This document shows positions 46,221 through 54,733 of a DNA stretch of 64,000 bases, in pieces. The position numbers were made by a program, and so were the translations under genes. Origin of the DNA: JANQGG01 sp964642175 (GTDB lineage: Bacteria; Bacteroidota; Chlorobiia; Chlorobiales; Chloroherpetonaceae); assembly GCA_964642175.1 (NCBI GenBank), contig CAZXOK010000003.1:186001-250000 (forward strand), written 5' to 3'. Position 1 is the first letter of the stretch, and every line of letters begins with the position of its first letter. Under the pieces are notes generated by a model, which was not told the origin of the DNA, made no database searches, and worked only from the letters and a program-made list of their open reading frames with translations.

Positions 46221-46760
46221 ACTTCCCGAGGCTCTGTCTCGAGGTAAGAGGAAAGTATGAAAACCCTGGGTTTTCATCAAGCATTGAAAAAGCTTACTAT
46301 TATGATATGAGCAAACACATTTTCAAACGTCATAACAAGACGCTTCTATTGTATCATATAGTATGTCCCCTGAAGTATAGAAAGAAGGTAATAACCAGGC
46401 AGATAGGAAAGAGTTTAAAAGAAATATGTTTAGAAATCTCGGAAAGATATGAAATTCATTTAGTGGAAGTTGGCTATGAATCAGATCATGTACATTTTTT
46501 GGTTCAAAGTGTGCCTAGTCTAAGTATATCAGAAATAACGAGAACAATAAAAAGTATATCAGCCAAAGAGTTATTCCGAAGGTTTCCTGAAATCGAGGCT
46601 AATTTATGGGGAGGTAATATTTGGACAAGTGGCTACTATGCAAATGAGGAAGTGATAAGAAAATATGTTGAGAAGCAAGGAAAAGCAAAGGAGTATAAAA
46701 GAGTATGTATTCTGTAACCAACTCTTTTTTGATGCCTCGGGGCTCTGCCCCGGGGTAGTT
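46221..46760 (+). mobile_element. IS200/IS605-type insertion sequence with terminal hairpins
   Basis: The element holds one transposase gene (46307-46717) and a subterminal hairpin at each end. The left one (46225-46244) has stem CCCGAG with CTCG-A-GG, and the right one (46735-46754) has stem CC-T-CGGGG with CCCCGGG. Each carries a single bulged base, and their loops share CTCTG. This is the structure expected at left and right ends of IS200/IS605 elements, which move as single strands and leave no target duplication. Exact cleavage sites cannot be fixed. It lies between the GNAT gene and the first glycosyltransferase of the AT-rich cassette. Confidence 0.85.
46307..46717 (+). CDS. tnpA: IS200-type Y1 transposase TnpA
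   Basis: 136 residues of the HUH-Y1 family. The metal-binding histidines lie in DHVHFL (H61, H63), and the likely catalytic Tyr is in VIRKYVEKQG (Y120). The N-terminal LLLYHIVCPLKYRKKVI is typical. Between WTSGYY and NEEVIRKY, about eight residues that I remember in relatives (a VNTVG-type stretch) are absent. This may be an internal deletion that affects the Tyr-bearing helix, so activity is uncertain. Start is the ATG at 46307. Confidence 0.9.
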   Translation: MSKHIFKRHNKTLLLYHIVCPLKYRKKVITRQIGKSLKEICLEISERYEIHLVEVGYESDHVHFLVQSVPSLSISEITRTIKSISAKELFRRFPEIEANLWGGNIWTSGYYANEEVIRKYVEKQGKAKEYKRVCIL

Positions 46761-46877
46761 CATTCATAATATATTCTCGTAGATATGTCTTGTATTGTTT
46801 TATTAAATAACATTTAATAAATAATATGCATCCAAATTATTAGGATCACATATTCAAATATATATTTATATTTATTT

Positions 46878-48005
46878 ATGATAAAGATTATTCATATATT
46901 TTCTGATAGAAAATTTATAAATGAAGTTAATATACTATTTGATAACGAAAAGCTATATGATAATCAAATAGTTGTTTTTGGGAATAGTACTAATTATATT
47001 TTTAATGATATGGCAAAAGCATTATTTATTGAGTATAGTGCTGATAATGTTGATAAACTTTCTAAAATATGTGATACTTATGATATAATTGTAGTCTATA
47101 ATATTGATAATTGGAAATATAAATTAATTAAAAAGATTGATAATAATAAAGTGATACTATGGAGATTTTTCGGTGCCGAATTATATAGCTATGATAAACA
47201 TAAGGTGCTTAGTAAAAAAACCAAAAATGTTATAAAATTCTATACATTAATAAATGTACTTAAAATCATGTATAATAAAATATACAGGTACATGAGTTTA
47301 TATAGATTACAAAAAAAAATTAGATATTTTATAGGTGTTTCTGAAATGGAGTATAAATTATTGAATAACAAATGGTTTTTTTTACCTAAATATCTACAAT
47401 ACCCAATAAGTAAAGAATTTAACAATAATATCGAGTATGACAAGAGTAATTGTATAATAATAGGAAATAGTAAAAGTATATTTAATAATCATTGTGATAT
47501 TATAGATATAATAAAAAGTTGCGATGTGTGTGATAAACATAAATATAATATATTATTTAGTTACGGTGATGATAATAAGTATACACAATACATTAAAAAA
47601 TCCATTGTTGATGCTGATAATATTTATTTTACAGAGCAGTACATGGCGTATGAGGAATTTATTGAATTATATAAAAAAGCAATAGCTTTTGTTCATAATG
47701 GATATAGACAAATGGCATTGGGTAATATCTTTGTTGCATTAAACCACCATGTAAAAGTATATATGAATAAAAAAAATGTTATATATAAATGGCTATTAGA
47801 AGAGGGGTTTCTTGTACATGATATTGAAAGTTTTGAGTGTGATTTAAAAAATAATAATATTATATATTCTCCTGAAGAAGGTCGATATAATAGAAATGCT
47901 TATTTATCGTTGGTTAAAAAACATAGTATAGACAACTTTAATAAAGAAATTAAGAATATTCAAAAAACAACAGGATGTCGGAAGAGTATAAATAATGAGG
48001 TATAA
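46878..48005 (+). CDS. Glycosyltransferase, possibly WecF-like (Fuc4NAc transferase family)
   Basis: 375 residues, very AT-rich, rich in Asn, Ile and Tyr. The segment VILWRFFGAELYSYDKHKVLS resembles the start of the second Rossmann half in Glyco_transf_56 enzymes, and EQYMAYEEFIELYKKA resembles the nucleotide-sugar site region. The N-terminus MIKIIHIFSDRKFI has no signal peptide. It should transfer one sugar to the lipid-linked repeat. The family is assigned with modest certainty; other GT families cannot be excluded. The next gene starts directly after the stop. Confidence 0.6.
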   Translation: MIKIIHIFSDRKFINEVNILFDNEKLYDNQIVVFGNSTNYIFNDMAKALFIEYSADNVDKLSKICDTYDIIVVYNIDNWKYKLIKKIDNNKVILWRFFGAELYSYDKHKVLSKKTKNVIKFYTLINVLKIMYNKIYRYMSLYRLQKKIRYFIGVSEMEYKLLNNKWFFLPKYLQYPISKEFNNNIEYDKSNCIIIGNSKSIFNNHCDIIDIIKSCDVCDKHKYNILFSYGDDNKYTQYIKKSIVDADNIYFTEQYMAYEEFIELYKKAIAFVHNGYRQMALGNIFVALNHHVKVYMNKKNVIYKWLLEEGFLVHDIESFECDLKNNNIIYSPEEGRYNRNAYLSLVKKHSIDNFNKEIKNIQKTTGCRKSINNEV

Positions 48006-49244
48006 TTGAATAAAATTAGAATATATACATTTATGGTGGTTGTGTATATAATTTACACAACATTTACTGTTTTGCATGGATATATTGATATTCATGGTGG
48101 TATGGCATATATTATAATATCAGTGTTCTCTTTAGTGTTTTTTACAAAAATATTGAATGATAAAATATACATATACATAATTATATATTCTGTTATAATC
48201 ATGATATACTCGGCTTATGGTAGAAATAGCTATAGTTATGTTTATTCAATATCAGAAATATTTCAGTTTTTATCTGTGATACTCATAGGGATGATATTTA
48301 TATCCAGAAAAATATATCATCAATATTATATATATGCTTCGTTAGTATCAATTCTTATCGTATTAATTATGAGTGTTACATCAATAAGTCAGTTAATAGA
48401 TAATCCAAACGTAATAAGATATCTTAGCTTAACAGATTTAGATGAAGAATATAAGAAACAACTATATAGATCTTGGGTAGGAAGCTACTCAATGGTACAT
48501 GGTATAGTGCCACTATTTCCATTATTTGTATTTGTATTAAAGTCTAATAAAATCTATTATAGAAAAAAAGTATATATAGGCTCAGTGTTTTTTATATTAT
48601 TAGTATTTATGATATTGTCAAATGCCACAACACCATTATTGCTAACAATATTAGGTATAATAATATCAATAATAGTTAATAATAAATCTGTATATTTAAA
48701 TATATATAAAATATCAATTGTTATATTTGCTGCATTAGTACTATTATTTTATATGGATATGTTTATATCCGGTTTATTGTCAATTCAAAACTATTTATCT
48801 CCAGAAAGTAGTAATTATAGAAAAATAAACATGATAGTTGATTCAGGATTACCATCATATAGAAAGGAATTATATAATTTAAGTCTTCATACAATTTATG
48901 AGTACCCATTATTTGGATCAAATAATTATAACAATACTGGCAAACATTCTTTTATTCTTGATAAAATTGCAGTAATGGGAATTGTTAATACAGGTATCTT
49001 TTTGGCATTTGTAATTCTATATATGAATTATATGGCTAAACATATTTATGAAGCAAAAATATATTATTACATTAGCGTAATCATGTATATGATTATGATA
49101 ATAAGTAAAAATATCATTAGTTATGAAATGATTATATATCCATTACTAATAGTTCCAGGTCTGTATTTAGCAATAGACTATTATTTAATAAATGATAATA
49201 AATATGATAGATTCTATAAAAAGGCGCATCAAACGTATTCATAG
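48006..49244 (+). CDS. wzy: Wzy-type O-antigen polymerase candidate
   Basis: 412 residues with about ten to eleven membrane spans and one longer periplasmic loop (near 255-300: SSNYRKINMIVDSGLPSYRKEL). This is the pattern of Wzy/RfaL-type proteins, which have little sequence identity among themselves. The start codon is a TTG abutting the stop of the previous gene, preceded by GAGG. It should polymerise flipped repeat units in the periplasm, as the partner of the Wzx at 37494. G+C is very low throughout. Confidence 0.75.
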   Translation: MNKIRIYTFMVVVYIIYTTFTVLHGYIDIHGGMAYIIISVFSLVFFTKILNDKIYIYIIIYSVIIMIYSAYGRNSYSYVYSISEIFQFLSVILIGMIFISRKIYHQYYIYASLVSILIVLIMSVTSISQLIDNPNVIRYLSLTDLDEEYKKQLYRSWVGSYSMVHGIVPLFPLFVFVLKSNKIYYRKKVYIGSVFFILLVFMILSNATTPLLLTILGIIISIIVNNKSVYLNIYKISIVIFAALVLLFYMDMFISGLLSIQNYLSPESSNYRKINMIVDSGLPSYRKELYNLSLHTIYEYPLFGSNNYNNTGKHSFILDKIAVMGIVNTGIFLAFVILYMNYMAKHIYEAKIYYYISVIMYMIMIISKNIISYEMIIYPLLIVPGLYLAIDYYLINDNKYDRFYKKAHQTYS

Positions 49245-49719
49245 AATATATTTCTGGTTTCTGAGTAATTTAGCAAAACACTCACCTATAATATGGTATT
49301 TCCCACAATTGCGTGTTAAAATATGGCGAATAATAGGTGCTAAAGTAGGTGATAATGTCGATATTGGTTGGGATGTGTTTTTAGATGTTAATTATGCACA
49401 TTTATTAACAATTGAGGATGATGTATGGTTAACAAATAAATGTCTAATATTTTGCCATAGAAGAGATATGTCTGTTTACTTCAAGGGAGAAAGATATAAA
49501 GACACTCCTCAAATGAAACTACCTGTATTAATTAAGAGAGGTGCTTCAATAGGCATAGGGGCGATAATTATGCCAGGTGTAACTGTTGGTAGAGGGGCAA
49601 TTGTTGCAGCAGGTGCTGTAGTTACAAAAGATGTACCTGACTGGTCTATTGTAGCCGGTATGCCCGCAAAAGTAATAAGGTATTTAAATATAAACGATAA
49701 AAAACCTGATAATATATAG
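49192..49719 (+). CDS. Hexapeptide-repeat acyltransferase (WcaF-type)
   Basis: 175 residues from the ATG at 49192; an ATG four codons later is equally possible. The hexapeptide helix is clear (IGAKVGDNVDIGWDVFLD, LTIEDDVWLTNKC, SIGIGAIIMPGVTVGRGAIVAAGAVVTKDV), and the C-terminal IVAGMPAKVIR closes it. The N-terminal amphipathic helix may touch the membrane. It acetylates a sugar of the repeat unit. The gene overlaps the end of the polymerase gene by about 53 bases. Confidence 0.85.
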   Translation: MIINMIDSIKRRIKRIHRIYFWFLSNLAKHSPIIWYFPQLRVKIWRIIGAKVGDNVDIGWDVFLDVNYAHLLTIEDDVWLTNKCLIFCHRRDMSVYFKGERYKDTPQMKLPVLIKRGASIGIGAIIMPGVTVGRGAIVAAGAVVTKDVPDWSIVAGMPAKVIRYLNINDKKPDNI

Positions 49720-49727
49720 TTATTCTA

Positions 49728-50585
49728 ATGAATAAAATAATTATCAATGCTGATGACCTTGGTATTAATGATCGTACTAACAAAATTATAAAAGAATATA
49801 TAAATTATGGTATGATATCATCTGCAACTATCATAACAAATACATCATATTTTAGCGATGCATTAAAAACCGTGTCAGAATATAATAATATATCATACGG
49901 TGTGCATTTATGTATTGATGAATATTATTCCTTAACGCAATCAAATGTATTGTTAAATTACGGAATTATAGATAATGATAATAAATTCAAAAAAAATGCA
50001 ATATATAATATTTCTAAACCAAATAAATTACTTATAAAGGCAATATATGAAGAATTATATGAGCAGGTATATATGATTAATAAAAATAATATTATTCTAT
50101 CCCATATTGATAGCCATCATCATTTTCATACTACAAATTTATGGATACTTGATATTATTAAAAAAATAGCAGATGAATTCAATATAAAATATATACGAAG
50201 ACCATTCTCGAATAAGATGATCATTAGACAGGCGAATAAATATAATTATGGTAGAGATGTATTAAATATAACGAAAACAAAAGATAAGTATAAATCAAAG
50301 TCATCAAAAGTTAAAAGGGGTGTTTTGTTTATCAATAAATATATTAAAGAAAGGTTATGGTTAAGTAAAGCAAGTAAACTATTTAGTACTACTGATAAAT
50401 TTTACTCATACGATATGCTATATAACAATTATGAAATACTAAAGCCTTATATTCAAAACAAAACAATAGAATTAATGTGTCATCCCGGACATCCTGATTA
50501 CAAAACTGAATCAGATCATGTAAAAAATATGCTGCTTAAAAACAAAATGAATTATGAGCTCATAACATATCGTGACATTATATAA
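49728..50585 (+). CDS. YdjC-type carbohydrate deacetylase (first copy)
   Basis: 285 residues. The metal-binding motif INADDLGIND near the start and HIDSHHHFH with VHLC in the middle are the signatures of the YdjC/ChbG/HpnK family, which removes an acetyl group from N-acetylglucosamine-type sugars. It is one of three such genes in the locus, paired here with the GT4 gene that begins at its own last base (TAATG overlap). Very AT-rich. The deacetylated sugar would carry a positive charge. Confidence 0.88.
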   Translation: MNKIIINADDLGINDRTNKIIKEYINYGMISSATIITNTSYFSDALKTVSEYNNISYGVHLCIDEYYSLTQSNVLLNYGIIDNDNKFKKNAIYNISKPNKLLIKAIYEELYEQVYMINKNNIILSHIDSHHHFHTTNLWILDIIKKIADEFNIKYIRRPFSNKMIIRQANKYNYGRDVLNITKTKDKYKSKSSKVKRGVLFINKYIKERLWLSKASKLFSTTDKFYSYDMLYNNYEILKPYIQNKTIELMCHPGHPDYKTESDHVKNMLLKNKMNYELITYRDII

Positions 50586-51688
50586 TGAGAATACTACAAA
50601 TAGCAAGTAGTCGTTTTGAGTCAAGTGCTTATAACTCATTATTTGCAGAACTAGATAAATTAATACCCCAAAGTTGTATTGTGCCATGGCCTGTACATTT
50701 AAAACCACCAAGAAATTGTCAAACAAACACTATTATAATTAAATGTAAATATGATATGCTTAAAGGCCAATATCACTTAAAAAACTGGCTGGCATATAAA
50801 ACAATTAAGAATAAAATATTAAAATACAAGTATGACTATTCTTTAATTCATGGGCATTATGTGTTCTATGATGGCCATATTGCTTATAACCTACATAAAG
50901 AAATTAAAATCCCTTTTATTGTATCATTTAGAAATACAGACCTAGACTTTTTCAGAAGATATTCAAAACTAAGAGATATTGGATTTAGAATACTAAAAAG
51001 CGCATCAAAAATAGTATTTATAAGCCACGCACATTATAATGAGTTTTTTAATGATAATTATGATAAAAATGTATTAAATAGCATAAAAAATAAATCTATA
51101 ATTATACCTAATGGTATAAATGAATATTGGATGAATAATATATATTATCATAAAAAGAAAGAGTTGCGAGGAACGATTAATATTCTTACAGTTGGATGGA
51201 TACAACAGAATAAAAATCAAATAAATGTAGCCAAGGCTATTGATAAATTAATAAAAGAAAAAAAATTAGATATTATATATACTGTTATAGGTCATCCCAG
51301 GGAAATATCATACATGAATAAGCTTAAAAAATATAAATTTGTTAATATCACATCTACTGTGTCAAAAGAATTCTTGATGAACGAATACCGAAAAGCGGAT
51401 ATTTATGTTATGGCTTCATTTAAAGAAACATTTGGCCTGGTATTTCTAGAGGCATTAACTCAAAATATACCTATCATTTATACAGAAAAACAAGGAATTG
51501 ACGGATATTTTAATAATAAAAATTATGCATATTCAGTTAAACCTGAAGATTATATAGAAATTAGTGATGCTATAAAGTATATAATAGACAACTATGATAA
51601 GATAGAGTATACTGATATAACAGAACTTGAAAAGTTTAGATGGAATAACATAGCTGATAAAATGTTTAATCTCTATAAATCAGTATGA
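50585..51688 (+). CDS. Glycosyltransferase family 4
   Basis: 367 residues of GT-B fold. Markers are IPFIVSFRNTDLDFF in the first domain, ILTVGWIQQNKNQINVAKAI at the start of the second, and FKETFGLVFLEALTQNIPIIYTE with the E-x7-E nucleotide-sugar motif. Probable retaining transferase acting on the lipid-linked repeat. Its start overlaps the stop of the upstream YdjC gene and a second YdjC gene follows after two bases, so GT and deacetylase form one module. Confidence 0.88.
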   Translation: MRILQIASSRFESSAYNSLFAELDKLIPQSCIVPWPVHLKPPRNCQTNTIIIKCKYDMLKGQYHLKNWLAYKTIKNKILKYKYDYSLIHGHYVFYDGHIAYNLHKEIKIPFIVSFRNTDLDFFRRYSKLRDIGFRILKSASKIVFISHAHYNEFFNDNYDKNVLNSIKNKSIIIPNGINEYWMNNIYYHKKKELRGTINILTVGWIQQNKNQINVAKAIDKLIKEKKLDIIYTVIGHPREISYMNKLKKYKFVNITSTVSKEFLMNEYRKADIYVMASFKETFGLVFLEALTQNIPIIYTEKQGIDGYFNNKNYAYSVKPEDYIEISDAIKYIIDNYDKIEYTDITELEKFRWNNIADKMFNLYKSV

Positions 51689-51689
51689 T

Positions 51690-52547
51690 ATGAAAGTGAT
51701 TATAAATGCTGATGATTATGGGATTTCCAGGGACACTAACAACTCTGTTTCAGAATTAGCAACTATTGGAACCATTAGCTCAACGTCCGTTATGGTAAAT
51801 ATGCCATATGCCGCACAAGCTAAATTGTTAAAAGATATAAATAACTTTGGGGTCGGGTTACATTTTAATCTTACACAAGGAGTGCCGGTATCGAATAAGA
51901 AACATATAACATCTTTATTAGATCATAATGGTGAATTTTATGGCGTTAATGAATTTATAAAAAGAATCAAAAATAAAAGAATAAAACAAGATCATATATT
52001 GATAGAGTTATCATCTCAGATGTCTCTATTAAAATCATTTGTCGGTTATAAAATAAGTCATATAGACTCTCACCAAGATATAAATAAATATATATCCAGC
52101 ACATTGACAGAATATGTTAAAATATATCACTTAAACATCGGGTTGAGATGGTATAATAAGATATATCTATATACCGATAACAAAATGAATCAATTTATCG
52201 AACCTAATTTATCAACTATCATTGAATATGGATTAAGGCGTGTCATTAAAGAAGAATACTTTAGATATAAAAGAAAAAAATTATCGAAATATTTTAGATT
52301 AACCAATGGTATGCTTTATTCTAGAAATCATAATATTAGAACTTTGCTAAATCAATTAGCGATGAAAAAAAGAATAAACAATAATATAAATACTTATGAA
52401 ATTATGGTTCATCCAGCTACATCAACAAATGAATTGACCTCAACAGGCATGAGAGAAGCCAGAGTGGAGGAGTATAATATATTAAAGTCAAATGAATTTA
52501 TTCAATATGCAAAAAATAACATTATTACAAATTATAATAATATTTAG
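51690..52547 (+). CDS. YdjC-type carbohydrate deacetylase (second copy)
   Basis: 285 residues with INADDYGISRD at the start, VGLHFNLTQG and HIDSHQDI for the metal site, and MVHPAT near the end. The central region diverges from the copy at 49728, so this is not a recent tandem duplicate; the third copy at 58244 is its closer relative by eye (VMVNMPYAAQA against VMANMPFAEEA). It likely deacetylates a GlcNAc-type residue of the lipid-linked glycan. It is the last gene of the very AT-rich stretch. Confidence 0.88.
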   Translation: MKVIINADDYGISRDTNNSVSELATIGTISSTSVMVNMPYAAQAKLLKDINNFGVGLHFNLTQGVPVSNKKHITSLLDHNGEFYGVNEFIKRIKNKRIKQDHILIELSSQMSLLKSFVGYKISHIDSHQDINKYISSTLTEYVKIYHLNIGLRWYNKIYLYTDNKMNQFIEPNLSTIIEYGLRRVIKEEYFRYKRKKLSKYFRLTNGMLYSRNHNIRTLLNQLAMKKRINNNINTYEIMVHPATSTNELTSTGMREARVEEYNILKSNEFIQYAKNNIITNYNNI

Positions 52548-52590
52548 TTGTGCGTATTATTTAATAGAACTACTTAAAAAATGATGTACT

Positions 52591-53463
52591 ATGAAGGGAA
52601 TTATTTTGGCGGGTGGTTCCGGAACCAGACTTCATCCGGTTACAAAAGCTGTATCAAAACAATTATTGCCTGTTTATGATAAACCAATGATTTATTATCC
52701 CCTATCCGTTCTTATGTTGGCTGGTATAAAAGAGATACTTATCATAAGTACGCCTCACGATTTACCTTTTTTTATAAAACTTTTTGGTACAGGTGAGCAA
52801 ATCGGAATTAAATTGGCTTATAAAGAACAGCCCTCACCAGATGGCTTAGCACAAGCACTCATCTTAGGAGATTCTTTTATTGAGGATGATAATATTTGTC
52901 TGGTTCTGGGTGATAATATATTTTATGGTGCTGGTTTTCAAGAATTATTAAGTAAAAGCGTTAAAACTGTAGAAACCGAAGATAAAGCTCTGGTTTTTGG
53001 ATATTATGTAGAAGATCCTGAACGGTATGGTGTAGCTACTGTTGATTTAACTGGCAAAATTATAAACATTGAAGAAAAACAAACACACCCAAAAAGTAAT
53101 TATGCTATTGTAGGTTTATATTTTTATCCCAATTCTGTAGTTGAAATTGCAAAGAAAGTAAAACCCTCTAAAAGAGGTGAACTGGAAATTACTTCCATTA
53201 ATCATGAATATTTAAAAAGAAATCAGTTGAAATTACAGTTACTAAGTCGAGGGTATGCTTGGTTAGATACAGGAACACATGAAGCTTTGAGTGAGGCAAC
53301 TGAGTTTGTAAAAGCTGTAGAGCGCCGAACAAGTCTAAAAATAGCCTGCATTGAAGAAATTGCATACAAACTGGGTTATATATCTAAAAGTGATATGAAA
53401 TCATTAATAACAAATCAGGGAAAAAGCTCATATGCAAACTATCTAAAAAAAATCATCAATTGA
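52591..53463 (+). CDS. rfbA: Glucose-1-phosphate thymidylyltransferase
   Basis: 290 residues. It makes dTDP-glucose from glucose-1-phosphate and dTTP. The N-terminal GGSGTRLHPVTKAVSKQLLPVYDKPMI is diagnostic for RmlA/RfbA, with LVLGDNIFYG and YAWLDTGTHEAL further on. It starts the dTDP-deoxysugar set and overlaps the next gene by four bases. Composition is already higher in G+C than the preceding cassette. rmlB (the 4,6-dehydratase) is not encoded nearby. Confidence 0.95.
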   Translation: MKGIILAGGSGTRLHPVTKAVSKQLLPVYDKPMIYYPLSVLMLAGIKEILIISTPHDLPFFIKLFGTGEQIGIKLAYKEQPSPDGLAQALILGDSFIEDDNICLVLGDNIFYGAGFQELLSKSVKTVETEDKALVFGYYVEDPERYGVATVDLTGKIINIEEKQTHPKSNYAIVGLYFYPNSVVEIAKKVKPSKRGELEITSINHEYLKRNQLKLQLLSRGYAWLDTGTHEALSEATEFVKAVERRTSLKIACIEEIAYKLGYISKSDMKSLITNQGKSSYANYLKKIIN

Positions 53464-53870
53464 AAAAAGCAGAAATTATACATCTTCCAAAGTTTGAAGA
53501 TCCAAGAGGCAACCTTTCTTTTTTTGAGGAAAATGCTCAAATACCATTTAAAATTGATAGAGTATACTGGATTTATGACGTACCAGGAGGGCAGTTACGC
53601 GGTGGACATGCGTTTAAAAAACAAAAAGAATTTATTATTGCACTATCTGGAAGTTTTGATGTTATAATCCATAATGGAATAGTAGAGGAGAAATATTACT
53701 TAAACCGTTCTTATTATGGTTTGTATGTACCTAATGGATTGTGGCGCCAAATGCAAAATTTCTCTACAAATGCACTAGCATTGGTTGTGAGTTCAACACT
53801 CTTTGATCCTGAAGATTACATTTATGATTTTGATGAATTTAAAAAATCTCAAAGTACTCATGAACAATAA
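53460..53870 (+). CDS. fdtA: WxcM/FdtA-like sugar 3,4-ketoisomerase homologue (first of a tandem pair)
   Basis: 136 residues of the cupin-like FdtA/QdtA family, starting with a TTG that overlaps the rfbA stop. It has RGNLSFFEE, RVYWIYDVPGGQLRGGHAF and IIALSGSFDVIIHNG. Family members turn dTDP-4-keto-6-deoxyglucose into the 3-keto sugar, using two histidines of an HAH pattern. Here the second His is replaced by Phe (GGHAF), whereas the next gene has GGHAH. So this copy may have altered activity or act as a partner subunit. Confidence 0.85.
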   Translation: MKKAEIIHLPKFEDPRGNLSFFEENAQIPFKIDRVYWIYDVPGGQLRGGHAFKKQKEFIIALSGSFDVIIHNGIVEEKYYLNRSYYGLYVPNGLWRQMQNFSTNALALVVSSTLFDPEDYIYDFDEFKKSQSTHEQ

Positions 53871-54297
53871 TAGTGTATATGATTGTGTAATCTTACCATT
53901 AACTAAAATTCACAATATTGCTGGGAATATCACATTTGTGGAAGGTAAAAAACACATCCCTTTTGAAATTAAAAGACTCTATTATCTGTATGATATCCCT
54001 GGAGGTGAAGACCGTGGCGGACACGCTCATAAGGATTTACGGCAACTCATCGTAGCTGCAAGTGGTTCATTTGATGTTTTACTTGATGATGGAATAAACA
54101 AAAAAATTGTAACGCTCAATAGACCTGATTATGGTTTGTTGGTTGTACCGGGTATATGGCGTGAGTTAATGGAATTCTCTTCTGGTGCAATTTGCTTGGT
54201 GCTAGCATCCGAAATCTATAATAAAAAGGATTATATAAGAGAGTATTCTGAATTTAAAACATATACCAATGACAATAAAAATTCATTCATTATCTGA
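53860..54297 (+). CDS. fdtA: WxcM/FdtA-like sugar 3,4-ketoisomerase (second of a tandem pair)
   Basis: 145 residues from the ATG at 53860, which overlaps the previous stop by 11 bases. It has GNITFVEG, YLYDIPGGEDRGGHAHKDL and VAASGSFDVLLDDG, with both active-site histidines present. It is clearly related to the preceding protein along the whole length but is diverged. It is the more probable active 3,4-ketoisomerase making the 3-keto precursor of dTDP-Fuc3NAc or dTDP-Qui3NAc. The epimer formed (galacto or gluco) cannot be read from the sequence. Confidence 0.87.
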   Translation: MNNNSVYDCVILPLTKIHNIAGNITFVEGKKHIPFEIKRLYYLYDIPGGEDRGGHAHKDLRQLIVAASGSFDVLLDDGINKKIVTLNRPDYGLLVVPGIWRELMEFSSGAICLVLASEIYNKKDYIREYSEFKTYTNDNKNSFII

Positions 54298-54733
54298 TGT
54301 TCAATCTTTAGATATTGGAGATAATAGTAGGATATGGCAATATTGTGTTATTTTGAAATCTGCTAAAATTGGTAGCAATTGTAATATATGTTCACATTGT
54401 TTTATAGAAAATGATGTTTCAGTTGGAAATAATGTAACCATAAAAAACGGAGTTTATTTATGGGATGGTATAACCATAGAAGATAATGTACAGATTGGAC
54501 CGAATGTTACTTTTACAAACGATAAGTACCCAAGAGCAAAAAAGTCTTTTGAACTTCAAAGAACAATTATTAAAAAAAATGCTTCTGTTGGCGCTGCTTC
54601 AACAGTACTTGGTGGTGTAATAATCGGTGAAAATGCTATGATTGGTGCAGGTAGTATAGTAACAAAAGATATTCCTTCAAATGAACTATGGTTAGGGACA
54701 CCAGCAAGGTTTATCCGTGAAATTAAAAGATAA
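54269..54733 (+). CDS. fdtC: Hexapeptide acetyltransferase, FdtC/QdtC-like
   Basis: 154 residues made almost wholly of hexapeptide turns (IGSNCNICSHCFIENDVSVGNN, VYLWDGITIEDNVQIGPN, then IIGENAMIGAGSIVTKDI). It would N-acetylate the 3-amino-3,6-dideoxysugar made by the flanking aminotransferase. It overlaps the previous gene by about 29 bases, and the aminotransferase ATG begins at its last stop base, so the set is tightly coupled. The usual FdtC order is shared. Confidence 0.85.
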   Translation: MTIKIHSLSDVQSLDIGDNSRIWQYCVILKSAKIGSNCNICSHCFIENDVSVGNNVTIKNGVYLWDGITIEDNVQIGPNVTFTNDKYPRAKKSFELQRTIIKKNASVGAASTVLGGVIIGENAMIGAGSIVTKDIPSNELWLGTPARFIREIKR

